Below the pieces are notes generated by a model. It was not told the origin of the DNA. It searched no databases and saw nothing but the letters and a program-made list of their open reading frames with translations. From an uncultured Oscillospiraceae bacterium (GTDB lineage Bacteria > Bacillota > Clostridia > Oscillospirales > Acutalibacteraceae): DNA of 18,446 nucleotides. Both the position numbers and the translations under genes were made by a program. Positions 1 through 7,890 of the stretch are shown one piece after another (position 1 is the stretch's first letter; each line of letters begins with the position of its first letter). The stretch lies in the NCBI GenBank assembly GCA_900545625.1, contig UQZS01000037.1:1-18446 (forward strand), written 5' to 3'.

Positions 1-414
1 GGACGTGCCCGCCAGGGCTCCACGAGAGCGCCCCAGTGGACGCACGGCGGTATCGCGCTGGGCCCCAAGCCCCGTGCATACGGCATCGATGTGAACAAAA
101 AGGTCAAGCGCCTCGCAATGAAGTCCGCCCTTTCCGCGAAGGTCGCGGCAAACGAGATGATCGTGCTCGACGATTTCGGCCTTGACGCGATCAAGACCAA
201 GGACGTCGCCGCGGTGCTCGAAGCCGTCAAGGCGGACAAGAAAACGCTCATCGTCCTGCCCGAAAAGGACGACGTCGTTTACAAGAGCGCACGCAACCTT
301 GACAAGACGAACGTCACCCTCGTCAGCACGCTGAATGTCTACGACATCCTCAACTGCAACACCATCGTGGTGCTCAAGGACGCCGTGGCAAAGATCGAGG
401 AGGTTTACGCATAA
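1..414 (+). CDS. rplD: 50S ribosomal protein L4, 5'-truncated by the window edge
   Basis: L4 is an early-assembly 23S rRNA-binding protein whose extended loop lines the peptide exit tunnel. The open frame starts at base 1 with no start codon, so the N-terminal part lies outside the window; 137 codons are visible. The first residues, [17 protein letters not shown], are the tip and distal arm of the exit-tunnel loop, the region where macrolide-resistance changes occur in other bacteria. The rest is the C-terminal globular domain, ending in KIEEVYA. The in-frame GTG at 91 lies inside the conserved protein and is not a start. The TAA stop overlaps the rplW ATG by one base, so translation is probably coupled. 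In E. coli L4 autoregulates the S10 operon; that leader would lie upstream and cannot be assessed here. Confidence 0.97.
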   Translation, partial: GRARQGSTRAPQWTHGGIALGPKPRAYGIDVNKKVKRLAMKSALSAKVAANEMIVLDDFGLDAIKTKDVAAVLEAVKADKKTLIVLPEKDDVVYKSARNLDKTNVTLVSTLNVYDILNCNTIVVLKDAVAKIEEVYA

Positions 415-707
415 TGAAACTTGCTCAGGACATCATCCTGCGCCCCGTCATCACCGAAGAGAGCATGGCGGGCCAGGCGCTGAAAAAGTACACCTTCAAG
501 GTGGATAAAAACGCGACCAAGCCCGAGATCAAGGCGGCTGTGGAACAGCTGTTCGGCGTCAAGGTGCAAAAGGTCAACACGATCAACGTTCGCAGCCACC
601 TGAGAAGATACGGCCGGTATGAAGGCTACACCGCTTCGTGGAAAAAGGCGGTCGTCACCCTGACCGAGGACTCCAAGACCATCGAGTTCTTCGACGGGAT
701 GATGTAA
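414..707 (+). CDS. rplW: 50S ribosomal protein L23
   Basis: L23 binds 23S rRNA domain III at the exit of the peptide tunnel and is the docking site for trigger factor and signal recognition particle. The 97-residue product has the family's usual length, with the N-terminal [12 protein letters not shown] motif followed by a single alpha/beta domain including [10 protein letters not shown]. Its ATG shares one base with the rplD stop codon, and its Shine-Dalgarno (gaggagg) lies inside the end of rplD. It is followed by a 92-nt gap before rplB, unusually long for this otherwise compact run. Confidence 0.98.
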   Translation: MKLAQDIILRPVITEESMAGQALKKYTFKVDKNATKPEIKAAVEQLFGVKVQKVNTINVRSHLRRYGRYEGYTASWKKAVVTLTEDSKTIEFFDGMM

Positions 708-799
708 GGCGCGGCGCACATCCGCGTGCATCCAAATCCCGACGATAATGTATGGAGCCCGACATGCTCCGCTAAATCGTTCCAAGGAGAGTGAACAAA

Positions 800-1633
800 A
801 TGTCGATCAAAGTCTACAAACCGACAACCAACGCACGACGCAATATGTCGGTTACGGATTATTCCGAGCTTTCAAAGAACGGCCCCGAAAGAAGCCTGCT
901 TGCCCCCCTCAATAAAAAGGCAGGGCGCAACAGCTACGGCCGTATCACCGTCCGCCACAGAGGCGGCGGCAACCGCAGAAAATACCGCATCATCGACTTC
1001 AAGCGCGACAAGGTCGATATGCCCGCAACCGTGCTCACCTTAGAGTACGACCCCAACCGTTCCGCGCACATCGCGCTTGTGCAGTATGCGGACGGCGAAA
1101 AGAGATACATCCTCGCGCCCGCGGGCTTAAAGGTCGGCGATAAGATCGAGGCCGGCGAGAGCGCCGATATCAAGGTCGGCAACGCCCTGCCGCTGTCGGC
1201 GATCCCCACCGGTACCATGGTCCACAATGTAGAGCTGTATCCCGGCCGCGGCGGCCAGCTTGCCCGTGCTGCGGGCAACGCCGCACAGCTTATGGCGAAA
1301 GAGGGCGCCTATGCCCTGCTTCGTCTGCCCTCCGGCGAGCTGCGCAACGTTTCGGCACAGTGCTTCGCGACCGTCGGCACCGTCGGCAACGCCGATCATG
1401 AGAACGTCAAGATCGGTAAAGCCGGCAGAACGCGCCACATGGGCGTGCGCCCGACCGTCCGCGGTTCGGTCATGAACCCGAACGACCACCCGCACGGCGG
1501 CGGCGAAGGCAAATCGCCTGTCGGCCGTCCCGGTCCCTGCACGCCGTGGGGCAAGCCCGCCCTCGGCTACAAGACCAGAGCCAAGAAGAACCGTTCCGAC
1601 AAGTTTATTGTCAAGCGCCGTAACGGCAAATAA
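800..1633 (+). CDS. rplB: 50S ribosomal protein L2
   Basis: L2 is a primary 23S rRNA-binding protein needed for subunit association and peptidyl-transferase centre assembly. I place the start at the ATG at 800 (277 residues), because the Shine-Dalgarno aaggaga at 784-790 lies 9 nt upstream of it. It directly abuts the in-frame GTG at 791, and [10 protein letters not shown] is the expected family N-terminus. The N-terminal OB-fold domain (about residues 40-120) carries [13 protein letters not shown]. The SH3-like C-terminal domain (about 130-270) contains [13 protein letters not shown], with His230 in the position of the conserved E. coli His229. The basic C-terminus ends in KRRNGK. The last 12 bases belong to a 27-nt sequence repeated exactly at the end of rpsS. 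Confidence 0.98.
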   Translation: MSIKVYKPTTNARRNMSVTDYSELSKNGPERSLLAPLNKKAGRNSYGRITVRHRGGGNRRKYRIIDFKRDKVDMPATVLTLEYDPNRSAHIALVQYADGEKRYILAPAGLKVGDKIEAGESADIKVGNALPLSAIPTGTMVHNVELYPGRGGQLARAAGNAAQLMAKEGAYALLRLPSGELRNVSAQCFATVGTVGNADHENVKIGKAGRTRHMGVRPTVRGSVMNPNDHPHGGGEGKSPVGRPGPCTPWGKPALGYKTRAKKNRSDKFIVKRRNGK

Positions 1634-1949
1634 GCCGAAAGGAGTGTAGAGTATGAGCAGAAGCGTTAAAAAAGGACCTTACGTTGCACCGAAGCTGTTA
1701 GCCAGAGTGCAGAAAATGAACGAGAACGGCGAAAAGATCGTTCTGAAGACATGGAGCCGCAGCTCGACTATATTCCCGGACTTTGTCGGCCACACCTTTG
1801 CCGTCCATGACGGGCGCAAGCATGTGCCGGTGTACGTTACGGAGGACATGGTCGGTCACAAGCTCGGCGAATTCGCGCCGACGCGGACGTTCCGCGGCCA
1901 TGCGGGGTCTAAGACCTCGAACAACGGCAAATAAGCCGAAAGGAGTGTA
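1622..1949 (+). repeat. Exact 27-nt direct repeat pair flanking rpsS
   Basis: Bases 1622-1648 and 1923-1949 are identical over 27 nt. Each copy covers the last Asn-Gly-Lys codons and TAA stop (AACGGCAAATAA), then the spacer and Shine-Dalgarno gccgaaaggagtgta leading to the next ATG. The feature span covers both copies and the rpsS gene between them. CGGC and GCCG around each stop could form a 4-bp hairpin. Confidence 0.9.
1653..1934 (+). CDS. rpsS: 30S ribosomal protein S19
   Basis: S19 forms a complex with S13 in the head of the small subunit and contacts the A- and P-site tRNAs. The 93-residue protein has the standard length, with N-terminal [11 protein letters not shown], central KTWSRSSTI and the C-terminal signature [16 protein letters not shown]. 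The Shine-Dalgarno aaggag sits 8-9 nt before the ATG. The gene ends with the same NGK-stop bases as rplB and is followed by the same spacer and ribosome-binding site. Confidence 0.98.
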   Translation: MSRSVKKGPYVAPKLLARVQKMNENGEKIVLKTWSRSSTIFPDFVGHTFAVHDGRKHVPVYVTEDMVGHKLGEFAPTRTFRGHAGSKTSNNGK

Positions 1950-1953
1950 ACGA

Positions 1954-2286
1954 ATGGAAGCAATTGCAAAAGCGAACCATGTGCGCATTGCGCCCCGCAA
2001 GGTAAAGATCGTTCTCGACCTCATTCGGAACAAGCCCTGCGACGAGGCGGCGGCGATCCTCAAGTACACACCCAAGGCTGCGTGTGAACCGCTCGGAAAG
2101 CTGCTGAAATCCGCCATGGCAAACGCCGAAATGAAGGATATGGACACCTCGCGCCTGTATGTCGCCGCGTGCCGTGTCGATCAGGGCCCGACCCTCAAGC
2201 GCATCCGTCCGAGAGCGCAGGGCCGCGCATACAGAATCAACAAGAAGACTTCGCACATTACGCTTGTGCTGAAGGAAGCGGAATAA
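1954..2286 (+). CDS. rplV: 50S ribosomal protein L22
   Basis: L22 binds all six 23S rRNA domains; its beta-hairpin lines the narrow part of the exit tunnel opposite L4. The 110-residue product has the family length. The N-terminal helix region reads [17 protein letters not shown]. The tunnel hairpin and C-terminal signature run from about residue 76 ([18 protein letters not shown]) to the end ([10 protein letters not shown]). No insertion or deletion is evident in the hairpin. The Shine-Dalgarno aaggag is part of the second copy of the 27-nt direct repeat. The gene is followed by rpsC after 15 nt. Confidence 0.98.
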   Translation: MEAIAKANHVRIAPRKVKIVLDLIRNKPCDEAAAILKYTPKAACEPLGKLLKSAMANAEMKDMDTSRLYVAACRVDQGPTLKRIRPRAQGRAYRINKKTSHITLVLKEAE

Positions 2287-2301
2287 GCGGGGAGGTACAC
2301 T

Positions 2302-2973
2302 ATGGGACAGAAAGTGAATCCCACCGGTCTTCGCATCGGTGTCATCAAGAACTGGGAATCGCGCTGGTACGCCGATAAAAAGGATTTCGGCGACACGCTC
2401 ATTTCCGACAACAAGCTGCGCACCTACCTGTTGAAAACCCTCGCGCCGGCGGGCGTTCCGAAGGTAGAGATCGAGCGTGACTCGAAGCGTGTGCGCATCA
2501 ACATCCACTGCGCCAAGCCCGGCATGGTCATCGGTAAGGGCGGCTCGGAGATCGAAAAGCTCAAAGCGACCTGCAAGAAGATGCTCGGCGGCGAAAAGGA
2601 TGTTTATATCAACATCGTTGAGATCAAGCAGCCCGACCTGAATGCGCAGCTCGTTGCGGAGAACATCGCTTCGCAGCTCGAGCGCCGCATCTCGTTCCGC
2701 CGCGCGCTCAAGCAGAGCATCGGCCGCACCATGAAGCTCGGCGCAAAGGGCATCAAAACACAGGTCAGCGGGCGCTTGGGCGGCGCGGAAATCGCGCGCA
2801 CCGAGCACTACCATGAAGGTACGATCCCGCTGCAGACCATCCGCGCCGACATCGACTACGGCTTTGCCGAGGCGAAAACGACCTACGGCCGCATCGGCGT
2901 GAAAGTTTGGATCTACAAGGGCGAGGTCCTGCACGACAACCGCAGAACCCGCAAGGAAGGAGGCACAAAATAA
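2302..2973 (+). CDS. rpsC: 30S ribosomal protein S3
   Basis: S3 sits at the mRNA entry channel of the 30S head and contributes to mRNA unwinding. The 223-residue product starts [13 protein letters not shown], as expected for the family. A type II KH domain covers roughly residues 40-110; its GxxG loop is seen as IGKGGSE at about 77-83. The C-terminal S3 domain (about 120-210) contains [11 protein letters not shown] and ends in [17 protein letters not shown]. The TAA stop shares its last base with the rplP ATG, and the rplP ribosome-binding site (aaggaagg) lies within the last rpsC codons, so the two are probably translationally coupled. Confidence 0.98.
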   Translation: MGQKVNPTGLRIGVIKNWESRWYADKKDFGDTLISDNKLRTYLLKTLAPAGVPKVEIERDSKRVRINIHCAKPGMVIGKGGSEIEKLKATCKKMLGGEKDVYINIVEIKQPDLNAQLVAENIASQLERRISFRRALKQSIGRTMKLGAKGIKTQVSGRLGGAEIARTEHYHEGTIPLQTIRADIDYGFAEAKTTYGRIGVKVWIYKGEVLHDNRRTRKEGGTK

Positions 2974-3407
2974 TGCTGCTGCCCAAGAGAGTCAAATACC
3001 GCAGAGTCCACAGAGGGCGTCTGACCGGTAAAGCTGCCAGAGGCACCAAAGTCAGCTACGGCGATTACGGCCTTGTGTCTCTGGAACCCGCATGGATCAC
3101 CTCCAACCAGATCGAAGCCGCCCGTATCGCGATGACGCGTTACATCAAGCGCGGCGGTCAGGTTTGGATCAAGATCTTCCCCGACAAGCCCATCACGGAA
3201 AAGCCCGCCGAGACCCGCATGGGTTCCGGTAAAGGCTCGCCCGAATACTGGGTGGCGGTCGTGAAACCCGGCCGCGTTATGTTCGAAATCGCAGGCGTTC
3301 CCGAGGAGACCGCGCGTGAGGCTATGCGCCTTGCCGCCAACAAGCTCCCCGTGAAATGCAAGTTTGTCACCAAGGCACAGCAGGAAGAGGAAGGTGAGCA
3401 GGCATGA
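2973..3407 (+). CDS. rplP: 50S ribosomal protein L16
   Basis: L16 binds near the A-site tRNA elbow and is a late-assembly protein that organises the 50S central protuberance. I start it at the ATG at 2973, overlapping the rpsC stop by one base, which gives the normal 144 residues beginning [15 protein letters not shown]. An in-frame ATG at 2907 would add 22 residues that only mirror rpsC in another frame. Conserved segments are [16 protein letters not shown] and [20 protein letters not shown] around residues 58-98, with KLPVKCKFV near the C-terminus. It overlaps rpmC by 4 nt (ATGA). Confidence 0.98.
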   Translation: MLLPKRVKYRRVHRGRLTGKAARGTKVSYGDYGLVSLEPAWITSNQIEAARIAMTRYIKRGGQVWIKIFPDKPITEKPAETRMGSGKGSPEYWVAVVKPGRVMFEIAGVPEETAREAMRLAANKLPVKCKFVTKAQQEEEGEQA

Positions 3408-3607
3408 AAGCAAGTGAACTGAGAAAACTCTCCCCTTCGGAGCTTGACAAGAAGCTTGCGGAGCTCAAGGATGAGCTGTTCAAGCTGCGCTTTCAGCAGG
3501 CGGTCAACCAGCTCGATAACCCGATGCGTATCAGCGCCGTCAAAAAGGACATCGCGCGCGTGAAAACGATCCAGCGCGACGTTGAACTGCACGGCGCGCA
3601 GTCTTAA
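3404..3607 (+). CDS. rpmC: 50S ribosomal protein L29
   Basis: L29 is a small two-helix protein beside L23 at the tunnel exit. The 67-residue product has the typical length and pattern: N-terminal [10 protein letters not shown], a long charged helix with [14 protein letters not shown] (about residues 20-35), and a second helix with [17 protein letters not shown]. It overlaps the rplP stop by 4 nt, and its Shine-Dalgarno (gaagaggaagg) lies inside rplP, so it is probably translated by coupling. Confidence 0.97.
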   Translation: MKASELRKLSPSELDKKLAELKDELFKLRFQQAVNQLDNPMRISAVKKDIARVKTIQRDVELHGAQS

Positions 3608-3625
3608 CGAAGGAGGGCACACGAA

Positions 3626-3883
3626 ATGAGCGAAAGAAACCTGAGAAAAACGCAGGTCGGTCTTGTGACCAGCGACAAAATGGACAAAACCGTTGTGGTC
3701 TCCATCAAAGACAGAGTCCAGCACCCGCTGTATAAAAAGATCGTCAACCGCACGGTCAAGATCAAGGCGCACGACGAGAAAAACGAGTGCGGCGTGGGCG
3801 ACAGAGTCCTCGTCATGGAAACGCGCCCCCTCTCGAAAGACAAGAGATGGCGCGTGGTCGAAATCATCGAGAAAGCGAAGTAA
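3626..3883 (+). CDS. rpsQ: 30S ribosomal protein S17
   Basis: S17 is an OB-fold protein and one of the primary binders of the 16S rRNA 5' domain. The 85-residue product has the usual bacterial length. It begins [22 protein letters not shown]; the OB-fold signature follows with [19 protein letters not shown] and [22 protein letters not shown]. Shine-Dalgarno aaggaggg is seen 9-10 nt before the ATG. It is the last gene of the S10 part; the spc part follows after 19 nt with no promoter or terminator in the gap. Confidence 0.98.
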   Translation: MSERNLRKTQVGLVTSDKMDKTVVVSIKDRVQHPLYKKIVNRTVKIKAHDEKNECGVGDRVLVMETRPLSKDKRWRVVEIIEKAK

Positions 3884-3902
3884 TTTCTAAGGAGGGATTC
3901 CT

Positions 3903-4271
3903 GTGATCCAACAACAGACTTACCTCAAAGTGGCGGACAACACCGGCGCGAAAGAAATTATGTGCATTCGCGTGCTCGGCGGTTCCGGCAGAAGGTATGC
4001 CAATATCGGCGACGTGATCGTCGCTTCCGTTAAAAAGGCAGCACCCGGCGGCGTTGTGAAAAAAGGCGACGTCGTCAAGGCCGTAGTCGTTCGCTCGGCC
4101 AGCGGCGTGCGCAGAGACGACGGGACGTATATCCGTTTCGACGAAAACGCCGCCGTCCTCATTAAAGAAGACAAAAACCCCAGAGGCACCCGTATCTTTG
4201 GGCCGGTTGCAAGAGAGCTTCGTGACAAGGATTACATGAAGATCCTGTCTCTTGCTCCCGAAGTGCTGTAA
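3903..4271 (+). CDS. rplN: 50S ribosomal protein L14 (GTG start)
   Basis: L14 lies at the subunit interface and forms intersubunit bridges with 16S rRNA. The 122-residue protein has exactly the family length when translation starts at the GTG at 3903, which is 7 nt downstream of a strong aaggagg (3889-3895). The next in-frame Met is inside the conserved domain. The N-terminus [18 protein letters not shown] and the motif [24 protein letters not shown] are diagnostic. The C-terminus [23 protein letters not shown] is standard. It opens the spc part of the run. Confidence 0.98.
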   Translation: MIQQQTYLKVADNTGAKEIMCIRVLGGSGRRYANIGDVIVASVKKAAPGGVVKKGDVVKAVVVRSASGVRRDDGTYIRFDENAAVLIKEDKNPRGTRIFGPVARELRDKDYMKILSLAPEVL

Positions 4272-4285
4272 GGGAGGAACGAAAG

Positions 4286-4603
4286 ATGAGTAAAGTACAT
4301 GTGAAAACCGGCGATACCGTGGTCGTCTTAAACGGCAAGAACCGCGGCAAGCAGGGCAAAGTCATGCAGGTCTCCCCGTCCGAGGGCAAGGTGATCGTCG
4401 AGGGCGTCAACGTCGTCACGAAGCACGTCAAGCCCCGCAAGGTCGGCGAACCCGGCGGGCTCATCAAGGCGGAAAGCGCCCTGTATGCCGATAAGGTCCA
4501 GCTCGTCTGCCCGAAGTGCGGCAAGCCTACGCGCGTCGGCCACGAGGGCACGGGCAAGGACAAAAAACGCGTCTGCAAAAAGTGCGGCGCACAATTTGAA
4601 TAA
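4286..4603 (+). CDS. rplX: 50S ribosomal protein L24, zinc-ribbon (C+) form
   Basis: L24 is an assembly initiator of the 50S subunit near the tunnel exit. The 105-residue product has the KOW motif near the N-terminus (about residues 6-33, [20 protein letters not shown]) and the conserved [13 protein letters not shown] segment. The C-terminal part carries two CxxC pairs, Cys75/Cys78 (CPKC) and Cys97/Cys100 (CKKC), consistent with a bound zinc. This is the C+ form; B. subtilis L24 lacks these cysteines. Shine-Dalgarno gggagga precedes the ATG. Confidence 0.97.
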   Translation: MSKVHVKTGDTVVVLNGKNRGKQGKVMQVSPSEGKVIVEGVNVVTKHVKPRKVGEPGGLIKAESALYADKVQLVCPKCGKPTRVGHEGTGKDKKRVCKKCGAQFE

Positions 4604-4620
4604 GGGAGGGACATAACACA

Positions 4621-5163
4621 ATGGCAGCAAGAATGAAAGAAAAGTACACTTCTGAGATCGCTCCGGCGCTGCAGAAGAAGTTCGGCTACAAAAGCGTTAT
4701 GCAAATCCCGAAGCTCGACAAGATCGTCATCAACGTCGGCTGCGGCGAGGCCCGCGACAACTCCAAGGTGCTCGACGCGGTCATGAAGGATCTTTCGCAG
4801 ATCACGGGTCAGAAGCCCGTTGCCTGCAAGGCGAAGAAGTCCGTTGCGAACTTCAAGCTGCGCGAGGGCATGACCATCGGCGCGAAGGTGACGCTGCGCG
4901 GCGACAGAATGTATGAATTCCTCGACCGCTTCTTCAATCTCGCGCTTCCGCGCGTGCGCGACTTCCGCGGGATCAATCCCGACTCGTTCGACGGCAGGGG
5001 CAACTACTCCATGGGCGTCCGCGAGCAGCTGATCTTCCCGGAGATCGAGTACGACAAGATCGACGCGGTGCGCGGAATGGACATTTGCTTTGTTACCACT
5101 GCCAACACGGACGAAGAAGCACGCGAGCTGCTGACGCTTCTCGGCGCGCCGTTTGCGAGATAA
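4621..5163 (+). CDS. rplE: 50S ribosomal protein L5
   Basis: L5 binds 5S rRNA and contacts P-site tRNA in the central protuberance. The 180-residue product has the family's length. Recognisable segments are [16 protein letters not shown] (about residues 36-51), the ITGQKPV region, [17 protein letters not shown] (about 78-94), [22 protein letters not shown] (about 116-137) and the C-terminal [20 protein letters not shown]. The Met at residue 5 is a possible alternative start, but the ATG at 4621 is best spaced from the gggaggg at 4604-4610. Confidence 0.98.
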   Translation: MAARMKEKYTSEIAPALQKKFGYKSVMQIPKLDKIVINVGCGEARDNSKVLDAVMKDLSQITGQKPVACKAKKSVANFKLREGMTIGAKVTLRGDRMYEFLDRFFNLALPRVRDFRGINPDSFDGRGNYSMGVREQLIFPEIEYDKIDAVRGMDICFVTTANTDEEARELLTLLGAPFAR

Positions 5164-5175
5164 GGAGGGATTATC

Positions 5176-5361
5176 GTGGCCAAAACATCTATGAAAGTCA
5201 AGCAGGCTCGCCCTGCAAAGTATTCGACCAGAGCGTATAACAGATGCAAGATCTGTGGTCGGCCGCATGCCTATCTCCGCAAATACGGCGTATGCCGCAT
5301 CTGCTTCCGGGAATTGGCGCACAAGGGCCAGATCCCCGGCGTAAAGAAAGCCAGCTGGTAA
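5176..5361 (+). CDS. rpsN: 30S ribosomal protein S14, zinc-binding type Z (GTG start)
   Basis: S14 is a late-assembly protein of the 30S head. This is the short 61-residue type Z form with two CxxC pairs, Cys24/Cys27 (CKIC) and Cys40/Cys43 (CRIC), which hold a structural zinc. The longer zinc-free type is absent here. Translation starts at the GTG at 5176, about 6 nt after aaggaggg at 5162-5169, giving [19 protein letters not shown]. The C-terminus [16 protein letters not shown] is diagnostic. The position between rplE and rpsH is the standard spc order. Confidence 0.98.
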   Translation: MAKTSMKVKQARPAKYSTRAYNRCKICGRPHAYLRKYGVCRICFRELAHKGQIPGVKKASW

Positions 5362-5386
5362 GTTAGCAAGCAAAGGAGGCAACAGT

Positions 5387-5785
5387 ATGCAAATCACGGA
5401 TTCCATCGGTGATATGCTCACAAGAATTCGCAATGCGAGTTCCGCAAAGCATGACACGGTGAAAGTCCCTGCGTCCAACATGAAGAAGGCGATCGCGCAG
5501 ATCCTCAAGGACGAGGGCTATATCAAGGATTTCAAGGTGGAAGAGGACGGCAAGCAGGGGATGATCGAGATCACCCTTAAGTACGGCGCCAACCGCGCTT
5601 CCGTCATCACGGGCCTGCGCAGAGTGTCCAAGCCCGGTCTTCGTATTTATACAAACTGCGAGGATATGCCGAAGGTCATGCGCGGCCTTGGTGTTGCGAT
5701 CCTCTCCACATCCAAGGGCGTTATGACGGATCGCGAAGCTCGCAAGGCCAACGTCGGCGGCGAGGTCCTCGCGTATATCTGGTAA
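5387..5785 (+). CDS. rpsH: 30S ribosomal protein S8
   Basis: S8 binds helix 21 of 16S rRNA and organises the central domain of the 30S platform. The 132-residue protein begins with the family motif [14 protein letters not shown], and the C-terminal signature [16 protein letters not shown] (about residues 105-120) is intact, followed by GGEVLAYIW. Shine-Dalgarno aaaggagg sits about 7 nt before the ATG. In E. coli S8 represses spc operon translation by binding near rplE; I see no comparable site that I could defend here. Confidence 0.98.
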   Translation: MQITDSIGDMLTRIRNASSAKHDTVKVPASNMKKAIAQILKDEGYIKDFKVEEDGKQGMIEITLKYGANRASVITGLRRVSKPGLRIYTNCEDMPKVMRGLGVAILSTSKGVMTDREARKANVGGEVLAYIW

Positions 5786-5799
5786 GGAGGTAAATCGGT

Positions 5800-6345
5800 A
5801 TGTCCAGAATCGGAAGACAGCCTATTGCTGTTCCGGCGGGCGTCGATGTGAAGATCGACGGCAGCACGATTACCGTCAAGGGCCCCAAGGGCACCCTTAC
5901 CAGAACGGTACACAGCAATATGCAAGTGGCGATGGAGGACGGCGCTTTGACCGTCACCCGTCCCGATGACAGCAATCTCAACAAATCCCTGCACGGGCTT
6001 ACCCGCACGCTGCTGCACAACATGGTCGTCGGCGTGACCGAGGGCTTCAAGAAGGAGCTTGAGGTCAACGGCGTCGGTTACCGTGTCGCAAAGCAGGGCA
6101 AGGATCTGGTCATGAACATCGGCTTCTCGCACCAGGTGACGATGTCCGAAACGGACGACATCACCATAGAAGTGCCCGCGCCGAACAAGATCATCATTTC
6201 CGGTCCCGACAAGCAGAAGGTCGGTCAGTTTGCCGCCGAGGTGCGCGAGAAGCGTCCGCCGGAGCCGTATAAGGGCAAGGGCATCAAGTACGCCGACGAG
6301 CACATCCGCCGCAAAGAGGGCAAGGCCGGCAAGGGCGGTAAGTAA
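5800..6345 (+). CDS. rplF: 50S ribosomal protein L6
   Basis: L6 binds 23S rRNA near the sarcin-ricin loop and the GTPase-associated region. The 181-residue product has two homologous alpha/beta domains: N-terminal from [15 protein letters not shown] to about residue 80, C-terminal about 85-170. The C-terminal signature [14 protein letters not shown] is present. The tail [10 protein letters not shown] is basic and glycine-rich, as usual. Shine-Dalgarno aaggagg overlaps the rpsH stop region, leaving a 14-nt gap. Confidence 0.98.
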   Translation: MSRIGRQPIAVPAGVDVKIDGSTITVKGPKGTLTRTVHSNMQVAMEDGALTVTRPDDSNLNKSLHGLTRTLLHNMVVGVTEGFKKELEVNGVGYRVAKQGKDLVMNIGFSHQVTMSETDDITIEVPAPNKIIISGPDKQKVGQFAAEVREKRPPEPYKGKGIKYADEHIRRKEGKAGKGGK

Positions 6346-6359
6346 AGGAGTGAAAGCAA

Positions 6360-6719
6360 ATGGTTAACAGACCCGACACCAACAAGGCGCGTCAAAAGCG
6401 CCATAAGAGAGTCCGCGCGAAGATCTCCGGCACCGCTGCGTGCCCGCGCCTGGATGTTTTCCGCTCACTCCAGCACATTTATGCACAGCTTATCGATGAT
6501 GTCGCCGGCGTAACGCTCGTTGCGGCATCCACGACCGAAAAGGATTTCACGGCTTACGGCGGGAACGTCGAGGCCGCGCGTGCGGTCGGCAAGCTGCTCG
6601 CCGAGCGCGCCGCCGAAAAGAACATCAAGGACTGTGTTTTCGACAGAGGCGGCTATGTCTATCACGGCAGAGTTGCCGCGCTCGCCGAGGGCGCCCGTGA
6701 GGGCGGTCTGAACTTCTAA
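6360..6719 (+). CDS. rplR: 50S ribosomal protein L18
   Basis: L18 binds 5S rRNA together with L5 in the central protuberance. The 119-residue product has the usual bacterial length. The basic N-terminus ([18 protein letters not shown]) is followed by the conserved [18 protein letters not shown] and [10 protein letters not shown] segments. The C-terminus has [26 protein letters not shown], the family signature. Shine-Dalgarno aaaggag lies 8 nt before the ATG. Confidence 0.98.
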   Translation: MVNRPDTNKARQKRHKRVRAKISGTAACPRLDVFRSLQHIYAQLIDDVAGVTLVAASTTEKDFTAYGGNVEAARAVGKLLAERAAEKNIKDCVFDRGGYVYHGRVAALAEGAREGGLNF

Positions 6720-6735
6720 GAAAGGAGAAACGGAA

Positions 6736-7239
6736 ATGGCAAAAAGAATCGACGCATCCGCAATGGAACTCGAAGAGAGAGTCGTTGCGATCAACCGTGT
6801 TTCCAAAACCGTCAAGGGCGGCCGCATCATGAAGTTCTCCGCACTGGTCGTTGTCGGCGATAAGAACGGCACCGTGGGCTTCGGCCTCGGCAAATCGGGC
6901 GAAGTGCCGGACGCCATTCGCAAGGGCATTGAAAACGCCAAAAAGAATATGATCACGGTCGCGCTTAAGGGGACCACCATCCCGCACGAGATCATCGGCA
7001 AATACGGCGCGGGTGTTGTGCTCATGAAGCCCGCCGCCCCCGGTACCGGCGTTATCGCCGGCGGCCCCGTGCGTGCGGTCGTTGAAACGGTCGGCATCAA
7101 GGACATCCGCTCCAAGGCGCTGCGTTCCAACAACCCCTGCAACGTCGTGCGCGCCACGATCGACGGGCTCTCACGGCTGCGCAACGCCGACACGGTCGCT
7201 GCTGTGCGCGGCAAGACCGTCAAAGAGATTTTAGAGTAA
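6736..7239 (+). CDS. rpsE: 30S ribosomal protein S5
   Basis: S5 lies on the solvent face of the 30S subunit near the decoding centre, and with S3 and S4 it rings the mRNA entry site. The 167-residue product has the N-terminal double-stranded-RNA-binding-like domain (about residues 10-75) with [19 protein letters not shown] and [19 protein letters not shown]. The C-terminal ribosomal S5 domain (about 85-155) includes [20 protein letters not shown]. The beta-hairpin loop (VSKTVKGGR), where spectinomycin resistance arises in other bacteria, shows no deletion. Shine-Dalgarno aaaggag precedes the ATG. Confidence 0.98.
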   Translation: MAKRIDASAMELEERVVAINRVSKTVKGGRIMKFSALVVVGDKNGTVGFGLGKSGEVPDAIRKGIENAKKNMITVALKGTTIPHEIIGKYGAGVVLMKPAAPGTGVIAGGPVRAVVETVGIKDIRSKALRSNNPCNVVRATIDGLSRLRNADTVAAVRGKTVKEILE

Positions 7240-7251
7240 GGAGGGGCAATT

Positions 7252-7431
7252 ATGGCAAACGTTACGGTTACGCTGAAAAAAAGCCTGATCGGCAGCAAAA
7301 AAGACCAGATTGCCACCGCCCGCGCACTCGGTCTTAAGAAAATCGGGGATACGGCCGTACAGCCCGACAACCCGCAGACACAGGGCAAGATCCGAAAGAT
7401 CGCCCATCTTGTAGAGGTCACGAAAGCGTAA
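7252..7431 (+). CDS. rpmD: 50S ribosomal protein L30
   Basis: This 59-codon gene fills the gap between rpsE and rplO. The product [20 protein letters not shown]... has the L30 pattern: an N-terminal beta-strand followed by [19 protein letters not shown] and the C-terminal strand [13 protein letters not shown]. The length of 59 residues is standard for bacterial L30. Shine-Dalgarno aaggagggg lies directly after the rpsE stop and about 6 nt before the ATG. L30 binds 23S rRNA domain II; it is absent from some bacterial lineages but present here. Confidence 0.97.
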   Translation: MANVTVTLKKSLIGSKKDQIATARALGLKKIGDTAVQPDNPQTQGKIRKIAHLVEVTKA

Positions 7432-7443
7432 GGAGGTGCGAAC

Positions 7444-7890
7444 ATGAAACTGCATGAACTTTCTCCCGCAGAAGGCTCCAAGAAAGCCTCCAAGCGTATC
7501 GGCAGAGGCGCAGCCTCCGGCCAGGGCAAAACCGCGGGCAAGGGCCACAAGGGCCAGAAGGCCCGCGCGGGCAAGGGCGTGCGCGCCGGCTTTGAAGGCG
7601 GCCAGATGCCCCTGCAAAGACGTGTCCCGAAAAGAGGCTTCAACAACATCTTCGCCAAGGAGATCTCCGCGGTCAACGTCGCGGCGCTGGATAAAGCGTT
7701 CGAGGACGGCGCGACCGTTACCGTCGAATCCCTTGTGGAAAAGGGTCTTGTGAAAAAGGCAAAGGACGGTGTGAAGATCCTCGGCAACGGCGAACTTACG
7801 AAAAAGCTGAACGTCAGCGTGCACGCATATTCGGAGGCTGCCAAGCAGAAAATTGAGGCGGCAGGCGGAAAGGCCGAGGTGATTGGCTGA
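7444..7890 (+). CDS. rplO: 50S ribosomal protein L15
   Basis: L15 is a late-assembly 50S protein with a long glycine- and basic-rich N-terminal extension that penetrates the 23S rRNA. The 148-residue product begins [20 protein letters not shown]. The extension contains [20 protein letters not shown] and [17 protein letters not shown] (about residues 20-66), followed by a globular domain ending ...AGGKAEVIG. The TGA stop shares one base with the secY ATG, the usual rplO-secY coupling. Confidence 0.98.
   Translation: MKLHELSPAEGSKKASKRIGRGAASGQGKTAGKGHKGQKARAGKGVRAGFEGGQMPLQRRVPKRGFNNIFAKEISAVNVAALDKAFEDGATVTVESLVEKGLVKKAKDGVKILGNGELTKKLNVSVHAYSEAAKQKIEAAGGKAEVIG

Noticed and set aside
791..799. 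GTG at 791 as the rplB start
   Set aside because: It directly abuts the Shine-Dalgarno at 784-790, leaving no spacing, and adds three residues absent from L2 relatives; the ATG at 800 is correctly placed.
2907..2972. Upstream ATG extension of rplP
   Set aside because: The 22 extra residues lie entirely within rpsC and do not resemble L16; the ATG at 2973 gives the standard length.
4162..5508. Minus-strand open frame of 448 codons opposite rplN-rpsH
   Set aside because: It covers five certain genes on the other strand and has no recognisable protein features.
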